A DNA stretch of 64,000 nt from Paludibacteraceae bacterium (lineage in GTDB: Bacteria > Bacteroidota > Bacteroidia > Bacteroidales > Paludibacteraceae), in contig JAFTXV010000007.1 in NCBI GenBank assembly GCA_017461505.1, forward strand, positions 248,001-312,000, read 5' to 3'. Within the stretch, counting starts at the first letter, position 1; the number at the start of each line of letters is the position of its first letter. The notes under the pieces were generated by a model that ran no database searches, was not told where the DNA came from, and saw nothing but the letters and a program-made list of their open reading frames with translations. Positions 19,101 through 27,366 of this stretch are shown in pieces. The translations under genes and the position numbers were made by a program.

Positions 19101-19615
19101 TGCTCTACGACTTCACCGCCGAAATAGGCGACACAGTGGAAATCTTTGCAGGTATCAACAACTACCCTCAAGAAACCACCTACACTCATGTGGTGGTTGA
19201 TAAAGACACCACTGAAGATGGAGCTTGCAGAATGTTCCTGGAGGTAGTCTTCCCCGATGAGACCAATGCTACTGCCGAAAACGCAGAAAAAGTCTGGTTA
19301 GCAGGTCTCGGCTCTGTGGATGGCATTGTGCATAACGCTGCCAAACGAACCAGCAACGCTCACGCTGCACCAAGCAGAAGTGCTAGCAGCGAAACAGAAA
19401 GTTCAGTCATGCTCTGTGCTTGGCGCGAAGATAGTTGCCTCTACATGACCAATCATCCCGACTACGATGCCTTCGGTTGTGTCTATAACCAAGACCTTAC
19501 AGCGGTAGAGAGTCCTACTTCCTCATCTTCTTATCAGAAGGTTCTACGTGGAGGTCAACTGCTAATTATGCATAATGGAAAGACATATACCGTCATGGGA
19601 ATTGAAATGAAGTAA
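16166..19615 (+). CDS. Large secreted protein with two and a half internal repeats
   Basis: This 1149-residue protein has a signal peptide (LLALTLALMASVSTFA) and then three copies of a two-part unit starting near residues 27, 445 and 895; the third copy has only the first part. Part A contains YLLYDFxxQVGDTLxxF and a WIEGLGSxxG motif; part B contains LSGLQRTVCNEYC, DNKILIYSQ and LLYQMDDAEMERLGAECLC. Copies 1 and 2 are nearly identical in DNA around 17430-17490 and 18735-18795, so a duplication is recent or maintained. The C-terminus ends KVLRGGQLLIMHNGKTYTVM, a tail resembling those of other secreted Bacteroidales proteins. Function unknown; probably surface-exposed. It lies directly downstream of the regulator gene. 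Confidence 0.85.
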   Translation: MKTINSFRSKLLALTLALMASVSTFAYKSQWCDKWNVMWFDGLFFDETARTSQYRLGKDTIIGDYTYSKFTSRTSVRFTDDRKVYVYYEGFDDNDPYTQDLPTGEYLAYDFSAQVGDTLEVFSGVHSYSKYKCLVREVQTDPETKLRTITLFQLLLEDTDGDGVEEEYGLGGMTWIEGVGSPNGFLINTTLPGGGLFTLLCAYKDDELKYTGSFYERFGCKYNAGVVSDDLFPTLSGLQRTICREYCEQADNKTRIEQYTNLTTRTETGAPYIYCSPFLLREKDNKILIYSRSLDKDLVLYDFNLEVGDSLPMLYIDFFAKDDWIADRDMEIWYVVDYHKDLEGNLLPADTLIVTDVSAITLLDGKEYKKWTFNNGMEYVEGIGSFGNRQWSGDFFQLIGNMGIPVSLHGEHLVCVSKNNKLLYQMDDAEMERLGAECLCEVETSYKDQWCNQWNILAHGYLGPQDPLVAARTSIFWLSNNTVNRNGQEYIPLMCSSSKPDVESTNLIGELRFTKDKQVYFYYDNTEYLLYDFDVQVGDTLDIFGGIELYSYSFVEQKTYPHVITKIDTLDDGRLQITSDAIVIFEDGEVGTFEEKQQQIWIEGLGSINGIVHTGINPGIAGNPAIVMLCAYRDDECVYKTDSNDPYWIDYTQLGCVYNEGDFIEGAFPILSGLQRTVCNEYCGETEDDNSANNTYKQTFDSIFFENDKPYILCNDYLLREEDNKILIYSQLLNKDLVLYDFTLEVGDSLPALYYELRAHNAMQQWLYNGDIVDYNKDDEGTILPAETFVVTDISTITLLDGKEYKKWTFDNGMEYVEGIGMYGGHRNGNFFGLIQEIVVPCHTGTHLVCVSKNNQLLYQMDDAEMERLGAECLCDYDRGPRKDNAKDGQIGGRPTPTQWNQLEVVLRQMDNNHTILQAETFSYTLEDISQQVNNKTYFQLARQSTKDTATTKSVVGALHFGKDEDNRVYFLRDGVEYVLYDFTAEIGDTVEIFAGINNYPQETTYTHVVVDKDTTEDGACRMFLEVVFPDETNATAENAEKVWLAGLGSVDGIVHNAAKRTSNAHAAPSRSASSETESSVMLCAWREDSCLYMTNHPDYDAFGCVYNQDLTAVESPTSSSSYQKVLRGGQLLIMHNGKTYTVMGIEMK

Positions 19616-19634
19616 CTAACAGCCATAACAAAAA

Positions 19635-19669
19635 TCACCTGTGCCTTTCAGCACAGGTGATTTCTTTTT
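19635..19669. terminator. Bidirectional terminator between convergent genes
   Basis: TCACCTGTGC, loop of 6, GCACAGGTGA, flanked by Ts on the plus strand and by As (Ts on the minus strand) on the other side. It serves both the secreted protein gene and the TonB receptor gene, whose stop codon lies at its edge. Confidence 0.93.
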
Positions 19670-21926
19670 AGAAAGTGACCGTAAAGCCCGCATGGACATT
19701 GATGCCTGCTTGGGCGTAGTACCAGCAGCAGCGGCTGCCGTCCATGAAGCGACTTGCTTCAGCACCTCCGTTATTCGCATATTTGGCATTGAAGATATTG
19801 TTGATCTGACACAATAGGCGGATAGCAGGAGCGCTATCCTTCTTGCACCATTGTTGCATAGGCAAGCTGTATTGAAGATTGAGGTTTGTCGTGGAATATG
19901 CACGGAGCATAGCATTCTCATCCTCGGTATTATCTAGATACTGTTTGCTCACCACATTCGTCTGCACCGTAGCCGTAAAACCTGCTATATCAAAGGTAAA
20001 GAGTGACGAAGCGGTAAGGGTTGGCGAAAAAGCGATGGTGGTAGTACCTACCACAGAATCCTGCCCTACCCAATTCCAATCATCTTGATCATCATAGAGG
20101 TCAATATATTGGTGATAGTTAAGGATCTTGTTGCGTGATGCCACGAGGTTAGCGTCCCAACGCAGCCAATCCGTAATCTTCACGCCCGCGGTAATCTCAG
20201 CTCCCATTCGATAGGAGTCTTTTACATTCTTGGTCTTATATGCTCCCACATCGTTGTACTCGCCTGTGAGGACGAGTTGGTTGTCGTAGTCCATGAAATA
20301 GAGGTTCGCCCCAATAGCAAAACGAGGATGGGAATAGGTATAGCCCAATTCATAGTCGTATAGTCGTTCCGCATGAGGCAAACCTGCATACTTGCCTGTC
20401 GTAGCATCATACACCACATTCTCCTTATAGTTATTTCTACTAGGTTCGCGGTTAGCGATGGCGAAAGAAGCAGAGAGTAAGTGTCCGCGATTTTGGTAAG
20501 TCAATCCTGCTTTGGGGTTGAAGAAATGGAAGTCCACCTCCAGCGGGAGATTGGTCATATCTTCATCGTTCATACCATTGCGCTCATAGCGCACATAGCG
20601 GTATTGTAGGTCGGCATAGATCGAGAGTTTTTCCTGCGCACGATTAATGATACGCCAATTGGCTTTGGCATAGATATTCGCATCGGTCTTGCGCGCGTTA
20701 TTGCGGTAGTATTCGTAGTTGATAGGTAATATAAGCGAATCCTCGAGGTAATGTAGTGTACCAAAGTGGTCGCCTAGATAATAGTTGGCTGCACCGCCAA
20801 ACTGAATATCTACGGGCTCGGAGATGTATTTCGCTGCTAATACTCCACCAAAAAAATGGTTGTCAAGTTGCTTGCGATACATGCCATAGGCCTTGTGCGA
20901 ATACGGTAATCCCCAGTAGGATAGTTTCTTGCGTTTGTATTGCTCGTAGTAGCCCGCGCCATGGGTATAGTGGGCAGTTGCAGATAGCGACCATTGAGAA
21001 GTAAAGCGATGATTGATAGACAATTGGGCATGTTGTTGCGCATAATTATCGGTTTGATTAGGGTAGTAGGCAGTAGAGTCGGAGCCGTCCATGGCAATCG
21101 TAGTATATTCGCCAGCAGGGTTATAGCGGCGATCGGCACCATTGATGCCATAGGCAGTGTTGTAGTCTACTCCATCCCAGCCCATGCCAGTCTTCTCGCT
21201 ACCTCCAAAGAATCGGCCAACTACCTCTGTTTTGTTGCCATACCAACCAAGGTCGCCATAGTAGGAGTAGAGGTCGGAGGCAGTACGGTAGAGAAAACCG
21301 TCGGAGTTGACCTTGGAGAATCTGGCATTTGCTCGCCATTGGTTTGGCAGCACGATGTAAGCATTGATCATCTCGCGGAAGGTGTTGTACATACCACCGT
21401 TAAAGGAGAGGGTATAATGACTAACCGTATCCTCGGCTCCCGATTCCCGACACTGGTTACCCGTCTCCATATTAATGCTCGCACCAAACGATGCGCTACC
21501 GTTGGTAGAGGTGCCTACGCCGCGTTGGACATTCAGCGAGGACATGCTGCTGGCCATATCGGTCATATTGACCCAGAAGACAGTTTGACTCTCGCTATCG
21601 TTGAGCGGAACATCATTGAGCGTCATATTGATACGCGTGTGGTCCGTACCACGGATGCGGAAATAGGTATAACCAATACCTAATCCATCATCGCTAGTAG
21701 CAACAAGTGCTGGTGTAGAAGCGAGCAAGAAGGGGAGGTTTTGTCCCGTATTACTCTGGTTGAGTTGCTCATTGGTAAGAGCGGTGTGGTTGTTAGTAAC
21801 TTGCGCTACTGGCGCGTTGATTGTAACCTCATCCAGTTGTTGGGTGAGGAGGATGGTGTCTGTTTGCGCATGTGAAACGACACTTGCCGCCAAGATGGCG
21901 GACACAAGGAAAGAGAATTTTTTCAT
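19668..21926 (-). CDS. TonB-dependent outer-membrane receptor, probably for thiamine
   Basis: This 752-residue protein has a signal peptide (MKKFSFLVSAILAASVVSHA), a TonB box-like start of the mature part (QLDEVTINAP), a plug domain (about 40-150; YFRIRGTDHTRINMTLNDVP) and a C-terminal 22-strand barrel ending in aromatic MTVTF-type residues. TonB receptors import scarce nutrients across the outer membrane. A TPP riboswitch directly before the ATG points to thiamine or a precursor as substrate; this is inference from the regulation. The short 7-bp array at 21434-21454 falls in a loop after the plug. The gene may be co-transcribed with the barrel gene upstream. Confidence 0.92.
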   Translation of the reverse strand: MKKFSFLVSAILAASVVSHAQTDTILLTQQLDEVTINAPVAQVTNNHTALTNEQLNQSNTGQNLPFLLASTPALVATSDDGLGIGYTYFRIRGTDHTRINMTLNDVPLNDSESQTVFWVNMTDMASSMSSLNVQRGVGTSTNGSASFGASINMETGNQCRESGAEDTVSHYTLSFNGGMYNTFREMINAYIVLPNQWRANARFSKVNSDGFLYRTASDLYSYYGDLGWYGNKTEVVGRFFGGSEKTGMGWDGVDYNTAYGINGADRRYNPAGEYTTIAMDGSDSTAYYPNQTDNYAQQHAQLSINHRFTSQWSLSATAHYTHGAGYYEQYKRKKLSYWGLPYSHKAYGMYRKQLDNHFFGGVLAAKYISEPVDIQFGGAANYYLGDHFGTLHYLEDSLILPINYEYYRNNARKTDANIYAKANWRIINRAQEKLSIYADLQYRYVRYERNGMNDEDMTNLPLEVDFHFFNPKAGLTYQNRGHLLSASFAIANREPSRNNYKENVVYDATTGKYAGLPHAERLYDYELGYTYSHPRFAIGANLYFMDYDNQLVLTGEYNDVGAYKTKNVKDSYRMGAEITAGVKITDWLRWDANLVASRNKILNYHQYIDLYDDQDDWNWVGQDSVVGTTTIAFSPTLTASSLFTFDIAGFTATVQTNVVSKQYLDNTEDENAMLRAYSTTNLNLQYSLPMQQWCKKDSAPAIRLLCQINNIFNAKYANNGGAEASRFMDGSRCCWYYAQAGINVHAGFTVTF
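21434..21454. repeat. Three 7-bp units inside the TonB receptor gene
   Basis: Units CGGCTCC, CGATTCC, CGACACT in tandem, encoding part of QCRESGAEDTV after the plug domain. The units resemble the GGATTC-type repeats at 7315 and 56197. Only three units, so weaker than the other arrays. Confidence 0.5.
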
Positions 21927-21927
21927 A

Positions 21928-21997
21928 CTTCCTTAGCAGCATTACCTGCCCAGGTTCAAAGGGTATAATCTCAGCCGTGAGAGGCACCCCTGTAGTT
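21928..21997 (-). promoter_or_regulatory. TPP riboswitch (THI element)
   Basis: Read on the minus strand the element shows the THI-box landmarks in order: AGGGGTGCC, GGCTGAGA, ACCCTTTGAACCTG, CAGGTAATGCTGC, AAGGAAG. These are the conserved TPP-binding parts. The aptamer ends next to the ATG, and its last bases (AAGGAAG) look like the Shine-Dalgarno sequence, so ligand binding probably blocks translation start rather than causing termination. Confidence 0.95.
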
Positions 21998-22066
21998 AAT
22001 AATATAGTTAGCTAATATCCCATAAGCGCTCGGCTTGCACCTAGGGTGTATTATGCCATTTAGGAA

Positions 22067-22843
22067 TTAGAGTTGGTATGAGAACGTACACATCCATCCC
22101 CATTCGTTCATTTTATGAGAAGGAACAATTGGAGTCTTTATTATATTGTTTAATCCAAAATCATATCCTGCTTGCAAGCGATATCGCTCCCATTCGAAGC
22201 CACCACCAAGTCCGAATTGAATATTTGTTCGGTAGAGGTCGCGCGTAACATATCTATCATGTGCTTGTGTTGCAATTCCCTGTTGCTCTAGCCATTGTAT
22301 TGTTGGGTTAGACATTTGTTCTGTATTGATGACATCATAACTAGTCAAACCTATTTGCAATTGAGGTCCAGCATAGAAGAACATTCTAAGTTGCTTCCAC
22401 AACACAATATTATAATACGCGCGTACAGGAATAGTCAACTGTAATTGAACTATGTTATGTTGCATCACATTAACTTGCGCGCTCTCCGCAGACATTGATG
22501 CCCAATGCTGATTGTTGCGACCATACGTAAGTGTTGCCAACGCTCCCGTCTGCATACTAAAGTGATATGGCAAATTGAAGTCTACGGTTGCACCTAATCT
22601 TACACCATGCAAATACAAGGAAGAAGTGTCTTGTCTTTGATTAAGTTGGGTATATCCAGTTTCCCAACGCCAAGTAGTAGAAAATTGGTAGTCCTCTTTT
22701 AGTTCTACTTTGCGTGTTGGATCAAAGAAATCTGGTTCGGCCGTCTGCAAATCAGGAAGAGCCGTTTTGCTATCTTGTGCAAAAACTGCGATGGTAGTTA
22801 AACACATCAATAATGAGATATAAATAACGCGCATATTCATCAT
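22067..22843 (-). CDS. Outer-membrane beta-barrel protein (PorT-like fold)
   Basis: This 258-residue protein has a signal peptide (YISLLMCLTTIAVFAQ) and alternating strand patterns such as FSMQTGALATLTYG, FFYAGPQLQIGLTSY and TNIQFGLGGGFEWERYRLQA, ending with a WMCTFSYQL-type strand. This fits the small outer-membrane barrel superfamily (OMP_b-brl_2) common in Bacteroidetes. Function unknown. It has its own promoter and lies 140 bases upstream of the TonB receptor gene on the same strand, with the TPP riboswitch in between. Several start codons are possible (MMNMR). Confidence 0.8.
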   Translation of the reverse strand: MMNMRVIYISLLMCLTTIAVFAQDSKTALPDLQTAEPDFFDPTRKVELKEDYQFSTTWRWETGYTQLNQRQDTSSLYLHGVRLGATVDFNLPYHFSMQTGALATLTYGRNNQHWASMSAESAQVNVMQHNIVQLQLTIPVRAYYNIVLWKQLRMFFYAGPQLQIGLTSYDVINTEQMSNPTIQWLEQQGIATQAHDRYVTRDLYRTNIQFGLGGGFEWERYRLQAGYDFGLNNIIKTPIVPSHKMNEWGWMCTFSYQL

Positions 22844-22862
22844 TCTAGGTATTTTTACGCTA

Positions 22863-22893
22863 CAAAGGTACTACTTTCTGCTGAAATATGCAA
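22863..22893 (-). promoter_or_regulatory. Promoter of the outer-membrane barrel gene
   Basis: On the minus strand TTGC is followed after about 20 bases by TACCTTTG. No equally good promoter is seen between this gene and the TonB receptor, so this may serve both. Confidence 0.8.
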
Positions 22894-22929
22894 TTTTTTT
22901 TGAAAAAATATGCTTTTTCTTGGAAAATA

Positions 22930-22961
22930 TTTGCACAATTAAAAAAAAGGTAGTACCTTTG
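22930..22961 (+). promoter_or_regulatory. Promoter of tRNA-Glu and rpsT
   Basis: TTTGCAC near 22930 and TACCTTTG at 22954-22961, with an A tract between. The start region GCAGCCGAT is shared with the promoters of the 30509 gene and acpP. Confidence 0.88.
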
Positions 22962-22991
22962 CAGCCGATTTTCGCCCATAGAGGAGAAAAT

Positions 22992-23063
22992 GGTGCCATC
23001 GTCTATCGGTTAGGACAAGAGATTTTCATTCTCTAAAGCGGGGTTCGATTCCCCGTGGCACTA
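22992..23063 (+). tRNA. tRNA-Glu (anticodon TTC)
   Basis: A 72-base cloverleaf: acceptor stem GGTGCCA with TGGCACT (one G-T pair), D-arm with CGGTTAGGAC, anticodon stem AGAGA/TCTCT with loop TTTTCAT (anticodon TTC), and T-arm CGGGG TTCGATT CCCCG. CCA is not encoded. It reads Glu codons GAA and GAG and is transcribed just ahead of rpsT. Confidence 0.97.
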
Positions 23064-23108
23064 CAAATAACGACAAGTATAACAACTAAATTACATTACA
23101 TTTAAGAG

Positions 23109-23360
23109 ATGGCAAATCATAAATCATCTTTGAAGCGCATTCGCCAAACGGCTACTCGTAAGGCACACAACCATTACTATGCAAAGACTACTCGCAATGC
23201 CGTTCGCGTATTGCGTGCTACTACTGACAAGGCTGCTGCTGAGGCTCTCCTTCCAAAGGTAAGCTCAATGTTGGATAAGTTGGCTAAGCGCAACATCATC
23301 CACCGCAACAAGGCCGCTAACTTGAAATCAAGTTTGGCTTTGCACACTAACGCTCTCTAA
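23109..23360 (+). CDS. rpsT: 30S ribosomal protein bS20
   Basis: bS20 (83 residues) is a small basic helical protein of the 30S subunit. [20 protein letters not shown] and the C-terminal block [18 protein letters not shown] are typical. It lies 45 bases after tRNA-Glu in the same transcript and ends at a strong terminator. Confidence 0.98.
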   Translation: MANHKSSLKRIRQTATRKAHNHYYAKTTRNAVRVLRATTDKAAAEALLPKVSSMLDKLAKRNIIHRNKAANLKSSLALHTNAL

Positions 23361-23386
23361 GCGTATTTTATTTACCACAATATAGT

Positions 23387-23412
23387 GGGGCTGCCGATTG
23401 GTAGCCCCTTTT
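23387..23412 (+). terminator. Terminator of rpsT
   Basis: GGGGCTGCC and GGTAGCCCC form a 9-bp stem (one G-T pair), followed by TTTT. Confidence 0.9.
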
Positions 23413-23433
23413 GTGCGTATTAGATGAATCTAT

Positions 23434-24240
23434 TTAGAGATACTCTTTGATTGCTGTCGCATTGAACAAGTCACGCTCCTTATCAGTAAACCAGCCCCAT
23501 TTATTGAAATACCGACACATGTTCACCACGTGTATCCATAACATTTTCAAAGACTTATAGGATGCATGCTCATGATTATGAACAATGCTTACGCGTGGGA
23601 AAAAGACAGTTAGGTAGTCACGGTGGATGCGTCGAGTGAGATCCATGTCCTCTGGATACATAAAGAAACGCTCATCAAAAAGCCTTGCCTTTTGCACTGC
23701 CTTTGTGCGAAGCAACATAAAACAACCACTAAGATACGGCACATTCATCATTTCGTCATATCCAGAAGAACGCATTTCGTATTGGTCGTTGCGCTTTTTT
23801 ATCCATCTTTTAGGCAAAAACCGCCTTCCGAAGACATCCATTGGAGTCGGCAATAGTTTACAAAGATATTGCAACTCTCCATTGGGATAAAGCACCTTTG
23901 GCATCAAACATCCTATCTCAGGATTTTGAAGAATAAACTGATACATTGTATCTATATCCTGTTCCTTGAGCAAGATATCAGAATTGATAATCAGATGAAA
24001 TGGGATATCATCATATATACTCTCTCGAATAGCAATATTGTGCGCCGCTCCATAACCAAGATTTTTGTTGTTGAAAATATATTCAATCTTGTCTGAGCAT
24101 ATCGGCAACTCATGGGTTATATTAGGAGAGTTATCAATCCAATATATGCGACTAACGTACTTGGATTTCAACATAACTGTCGTTAAATCCGCTACTTGTT
24201 TCCAATCTGGATAATATAAAACGATGGATATATTTAACAT
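23434..24240 (-). CDS. Family 2 glycosyltransferase
   Basis: This 268-residue GT-A enzyme has the layout of rhamnosyltransferase-like GT2 members: NISIVLYYPDW at the N-terminus, NNKNLGYGAAHNIAI near 80, the metal-binding LIINSDI, then SGCFMLLR and FMYPEDMDLTRR in the acceptor half. It should add one sugar to a lipid-linked glycan at the cytoplasmic membrane face. It is the last gene of the glycan operon and overlaps the preceding gene by 7 bases. Donor and acceptor unknown. Confidence 0.9.
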   Translation of the reverse strand: MLNISIVLYYPDWKQVADLTTVMLKSKYVSRIYWIDNSPNITHELPICSDKIEYIFNNKNLGYGAAHNIAIRESIYDDIPFHLIINSDILLKEQDIDTMYQFILQNPEIGCLMPKVLYPNGELQYLCKLLPTPMDVFGRRFLPKRWIKKRNDQYEMRSSGYDEMMNVPYLSGCFMLLRTKAVQKARLFDERFFMYPEDMDLTRRIHRDYLTVFFPRVSIVHNHEHASYKSLKMLWIHVVNMCRYFNKWGWFTDKERDLFNATAIKEYL

Positions 24241-25355
24241 TCTGGGGATAAAAATTCGTTAAGTTTATCTTGATATAAGTGAATGATTTTTTTCTCATCA
24301 AATAGCTGACATATTCTATCTCTAGCATTTTTCCCAAACATTTTACGCGTCTCTTCTGAGAGCGAGAGCATATGCATCATGCACGCAATCAATGTATTAA
24401 CACTCTGTGGCTCACAGAGAAAGCCAGTTACTCCATCTACAACTATCTCTCTACAACCAGGAACATTGGAAGCTATAATTGGTCTTTCCATAGAGGCAGC
24501 TTCTAGTAGGACACGCGAAATACCTTCTCTATAGGATGGCAAGACAATACAATGAGCTTGCTCCATATATGGCTGTACGTTCGATGTCTCGCCAATATAT
24601 TTAACTGCGCCTGTTTGTTCCCAAAGATTCATTTGTTGACTATTAACGCAAGCTGGATTATTAGCACCCAATTGCCCTAGAATTTTGAATTGAACCTCTG
24701 GATATTGCTTTTTAATCACCTTTGCTGCTTCCACAAACTCTCCTACACCTTTGTCCCACAACACTCGTCCTACAAACAAAAAGGTAAAAGGACATGCTGG
24801 TGATTTAACAGACGATTGATATTTGTTCAGGTCAACTCCTTCCCCGTTAATAAGTCGTGTTTTATATTGTGCAACTATATTTTCTTCAATAAACAGCGTT
24901 TTATCCTCCTGATTCAAGAACCATACTTCTTTTGCACTCCTCAACGATAGTCTATATAAGCATTTAGCCACCCTATTAATCCATCCTTTGCGAATAAAGG
25001 TATATCCTAAACCTGTTATCACAGATATTTGTTGAATTTTTGCTTTACGAGCTGCCCAACTACCATATACAATAGGCTTTATCGTATAGTGAAAAATAAA
25101 ATCGAACTTCTCCTTTTTATAGATCTGTTTTAATGCCTTTGCCAATTGTATATCCTTGAATGGATTCATACCTTTGCAATCCATATCAATAGGTATCAAT
25201 CGAATTTGCGCCTGACGAAGCATTGTAATATCACGATCTTTTGGGGCAATAACCACCACCTCACAGCCATTTTGAGCAAGCTGTGCCATTACTCCCATAC
25301 GGAAAATACACATTGCTTGCAAACTATTACCTACAAATGCTATTTTATATCCCAT
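24234..25355 (-). CDS. Family 4 glycosyltransferase (PglA-like)
   Basis: I start this 373-residue GT-B enzyme at MGYKIAFVGN (25355); the reading from 25400 would overlap the previous gene by about 60 bases. The N-terminal half has IFHYTIKPIVYGSWAARKAK and ITGLGYTF, as in PglA/WbpU-type enzymes that extend undecaprenyl-linked sugars. The C-terminal half has FVGRVLWDKGVGEF and the nucleotide-sugar motif EGISRVLLEA. Third of four transferases in the operon, overlapping its neighbours on both sides. Sugar specificity unknown. Confidence 0.9.
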   Translation of the reverse strand: MGYKIAFVGNSLQAMCIFRMGVMAQLAQNGCEVVVIAPKDRDITMLRQAQIRLIPIDMDCKGMNPFKDIQLAKALKQIYKKEKFDFIFHYTIKPIVYGSWAARKAKIQQISVITGLGYTFIRKGWINRVAKCLYRLSLRSAKEVWFLNQEDKTLFIEENIVAQYKTRLINGEGVDLNKYQSSVKSPACPFTFLFVGRVLWDKGVGEFVEAAKVIKKQYPEVQFKILGQLGANNPACVNSQQMNLWEQTGAVKYIGETSNVQPYMEQAHCIVLPSYREGISRVLLEAASMERPIIASNVPGCREIVVDGVTGFLCEPQSVNTLIACMMHMLSLSEETRKMFGKNARDRICQLFDEKKIIHLYQDKLNEFLSPEC

Positions 25356-26461
25356 ATCGACTGCAATATTTGTGTTATTTTTATAGCTGTTTTTTTCCAA
25401 CTATACAATTTTAAACGTTGGTCTTGTTTTTCGATCAACTCACTATAATCATTATTTTCAAAAAAAGCAGAAATTACACTCGCCATATCTTCAACATCAG
25501 TTGGGCTAAAATATATAGCGGCATCTCCTGCCACCTCTGGCAGAGAAGATTGATTACTCAATAATAACGGAAGATGATAGTAATATGCCTCAAGAACCGG
25601 TATTCCAAAACCTTCACACAAAGAAGGAAAAATCAAACCCTTTGCATTGCGAAAGCAGTACGCTAATTTCTCATCAGTTAACCATCCTGTTAGTTGCACT
25701 GTTTTACGCAAAGCATTCATTTTCCGAATTTTCTCAATCTCTTTCATACTGAACATTTGTTCATTACCAACAATGACTAATCCCGTATCCTTAGGAAGCA
25801 TATTATAACATTGCTGCATCGCAGAAATTAAGCGCGCTAAATTTTTATGGCCGCGCGAGCTACCCACGTATAATAAATAATTTTTAAAATCAAGGTTCGT
25901 AGATAACTCTTCGAAAGATTGATTTTCTAACAAATGTTCCCATCCTTCGTAAACAACAGAGATTTTCTCCGCAAATTGCTCTCCATGATATTTCAATATC
26001 TCTTGATATGTATAATTCGAAACTGCTACTACTTGGCTTGCGCGACATAATCCCCTTCTAACGATCCGATGTAAATACCAACGTTTTAATATGCTTAAGC
26101 ATCCCAATTGCTCTGGGAACTGCTCATAAATCAAGTCATGCAGCACATATAGTGTAGGTATTCTCAAACATAACGGATATTGGTTACTCGGTATAAACGC
26201 AGCATCGAAGTGAGCATGCGATCGCATATAACGTGCGAACTGAAACTCACGTAACGGCCCAATTGGACTAATATCCACTTCTTCAATACTAATAGACGTT
26301 TCTTTTAGCTTTTGCAAATAACGTTCTGGACATTGATTCGGGCGCAATAATAATGTATAGCGAAATGACATATCCAAACGCAATACTACGTTCAGTATGT
26401 ATTGAGTCAAACCATCCATTTGGCGCGATACAGGAGTTCCATCTATTAATATATGTCTCAT
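25340..26461 (-). CDS. Family 4 glycosyltransferase (mannosyltransferase-like)
   Basis: The start is placed at MRHILIDGTPVSRQ (26461), where the ATG overlaps the upstream TGA as ATGA; the longer reading adds six residues without support. The 373-residue protein has VLHDLIYEQFPE, YLLYVGSSRGHKNLARLI and EGFGIPVLEAYYYHLP, typical of GT4 enzymes like WbaZ or MtfB that build O-antigen or capsule repeat units. Specificity cannot be read. It belongs to the compact operon at 23434-28549. Confidence 0.9.
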   Translation of the reverse strand: MRHILIDGTPVSRQMDGLTQYILNVVLRLDMSFRYTLLLRPNQCPERYLQKLKETSISIEEVDISPIGPLREFQFARYMRSHAHFDAAFIPSNQYPLCLRIPTLYVLHDLIYEQFPEQLGCLSILKRWYLHRIVRRGLCRASQVVAVSNYTYQEILKYHGEQFAEKISVVYEGWEHLLENQSFEELSTNLDFKNYLLYVGSSRGHKNLARLISAMQQCYNMLPKDTGLVIVGNEQMFSMKEIEKIRKMNALRKTVQLTGWLTDEKLAYCFRNAKGLIFPSLCEGFGIPVLEAYYYHLPLLLSNQSSLPEVAGDAAIYFSPTDVEDMASVISAFFENNDYSELIEKQDQRLKLYSWKKTAIKITQILQSIWDIK

Positions 26462-27366
26462 ATATAACGTCTTATGCACATTTTTACTACCAAAAACAAG
26501 GTTGAATCGAACAATTTAAACCGATATTGTACAATACGCCACAGGCGAACAAGACAATTCTTATCGGGCAATGACAGAAACATCTCTATTACTTGCCTAT
26601 CATCCACCCGCACACCTTCCCTGAAATATTCATAAAAACTCTTCAAGCCGTTGTAGTGTTCTCTGCTCACTAAAGGGACATTGCGATTTTGCCACATAAG
26701 AGTAATCTTTTTTGCTATGCTACCAGGAGCATTACCTGTTAGATTATTTTCGTGTTGGCGATAATACATCAATGATTCAGGTAGATAATGCACTTCGCCA
26801 AAACATATACCTGCCAATAACAACACATGATCGTGCATGGCGTAAAACGACAATGGTTGTTCTATTACTTCACACATTGCTCGGTTGAATATAGCTGCAG
26901 CACCTTGAATACCCGTATTTAAAAATAACATTTGACGCAATGTTGTTGGGTAAGTTAGCGTGTTTTTATTAGAAATAATTCCATTTTGCGAAGTCCAAAG
27001 ATATGCATTTGAATATACAACTTGTGGTATATCTTGGCTATACTGTTTTATCTCACTCAACATTTCTTCTACCTTATTAGGGAGCCAGATATCATCTTGA
27101 TCGCAAAACATACAGTACGGAGCAGAAGTACAAGTTACTAGATGTATAAAATTGCGAGCTACTCCCATGTGACTAATCCCATCCTCGAGCAGTTGTATAC
27201 GATTATCTTTTTGCATTAAACGCCGTAAGATATTCACTGTATTATCCGTTGATCCATCATCATGGATTAGTAGACGCCAATCTGTAAATGATTGTGCTAT
27301 AATGCTTTGTACCTGCTCTTCCAGGAAGGCTTCGCCATTATATGTAGCCATCAATATATCAACCAT
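26458..27366 (-). CDS. Family 2 glycosyltransferase
   Basis: This 302-residue GT2 enzyme starts VDILMATYNGEAFLEEQVQS and has HDDGSTDNT and CDQDDIWLPNK, the GT-A nucleotide and metal sites. It is of the type often annotated as rhamnosyltransferase or glycosyltransferase in capsule loci. It overlaps the polymerase gene by 8 bases and the next transferase by 4, so it is translated in a chain with them. Confidence 0.92.
   Translation of the reverse strand: MVDILMATYNGEAFLEEQVQSIIAQSFTDWRLLIHDDGSTDNTVNILRRLMQKDNRIQLLEDGISHMGVARNFIHLVTCTSAPYCMFCDQDDIWLPNKVEEMLSEIKQYSQDIPQVVYSNAYLWTSQNGIISNKNTLTYPTTLRQMLFLNTGIQGAAAIFNRAMCEVIEQPLSFYAMHDHVLLLAGICFGEVHYLPESLMYYRQHENNLTGNAPGSIAKKITLMWQNRNVPLVSREHYNGLKSFYEYFREGVRVDDRQVIEMFLSLPDKNCLVRLWRIVQYRFKLFDSTLFLVVKMCIRRYI

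Noticed and set aside
25356-25400. Longer N-terminus of the PglA-like transferase
   Set aside because: It would overlap the previous gene by about 60 bases; MGYKIAFVGN is the natural start of a GT-B fold.
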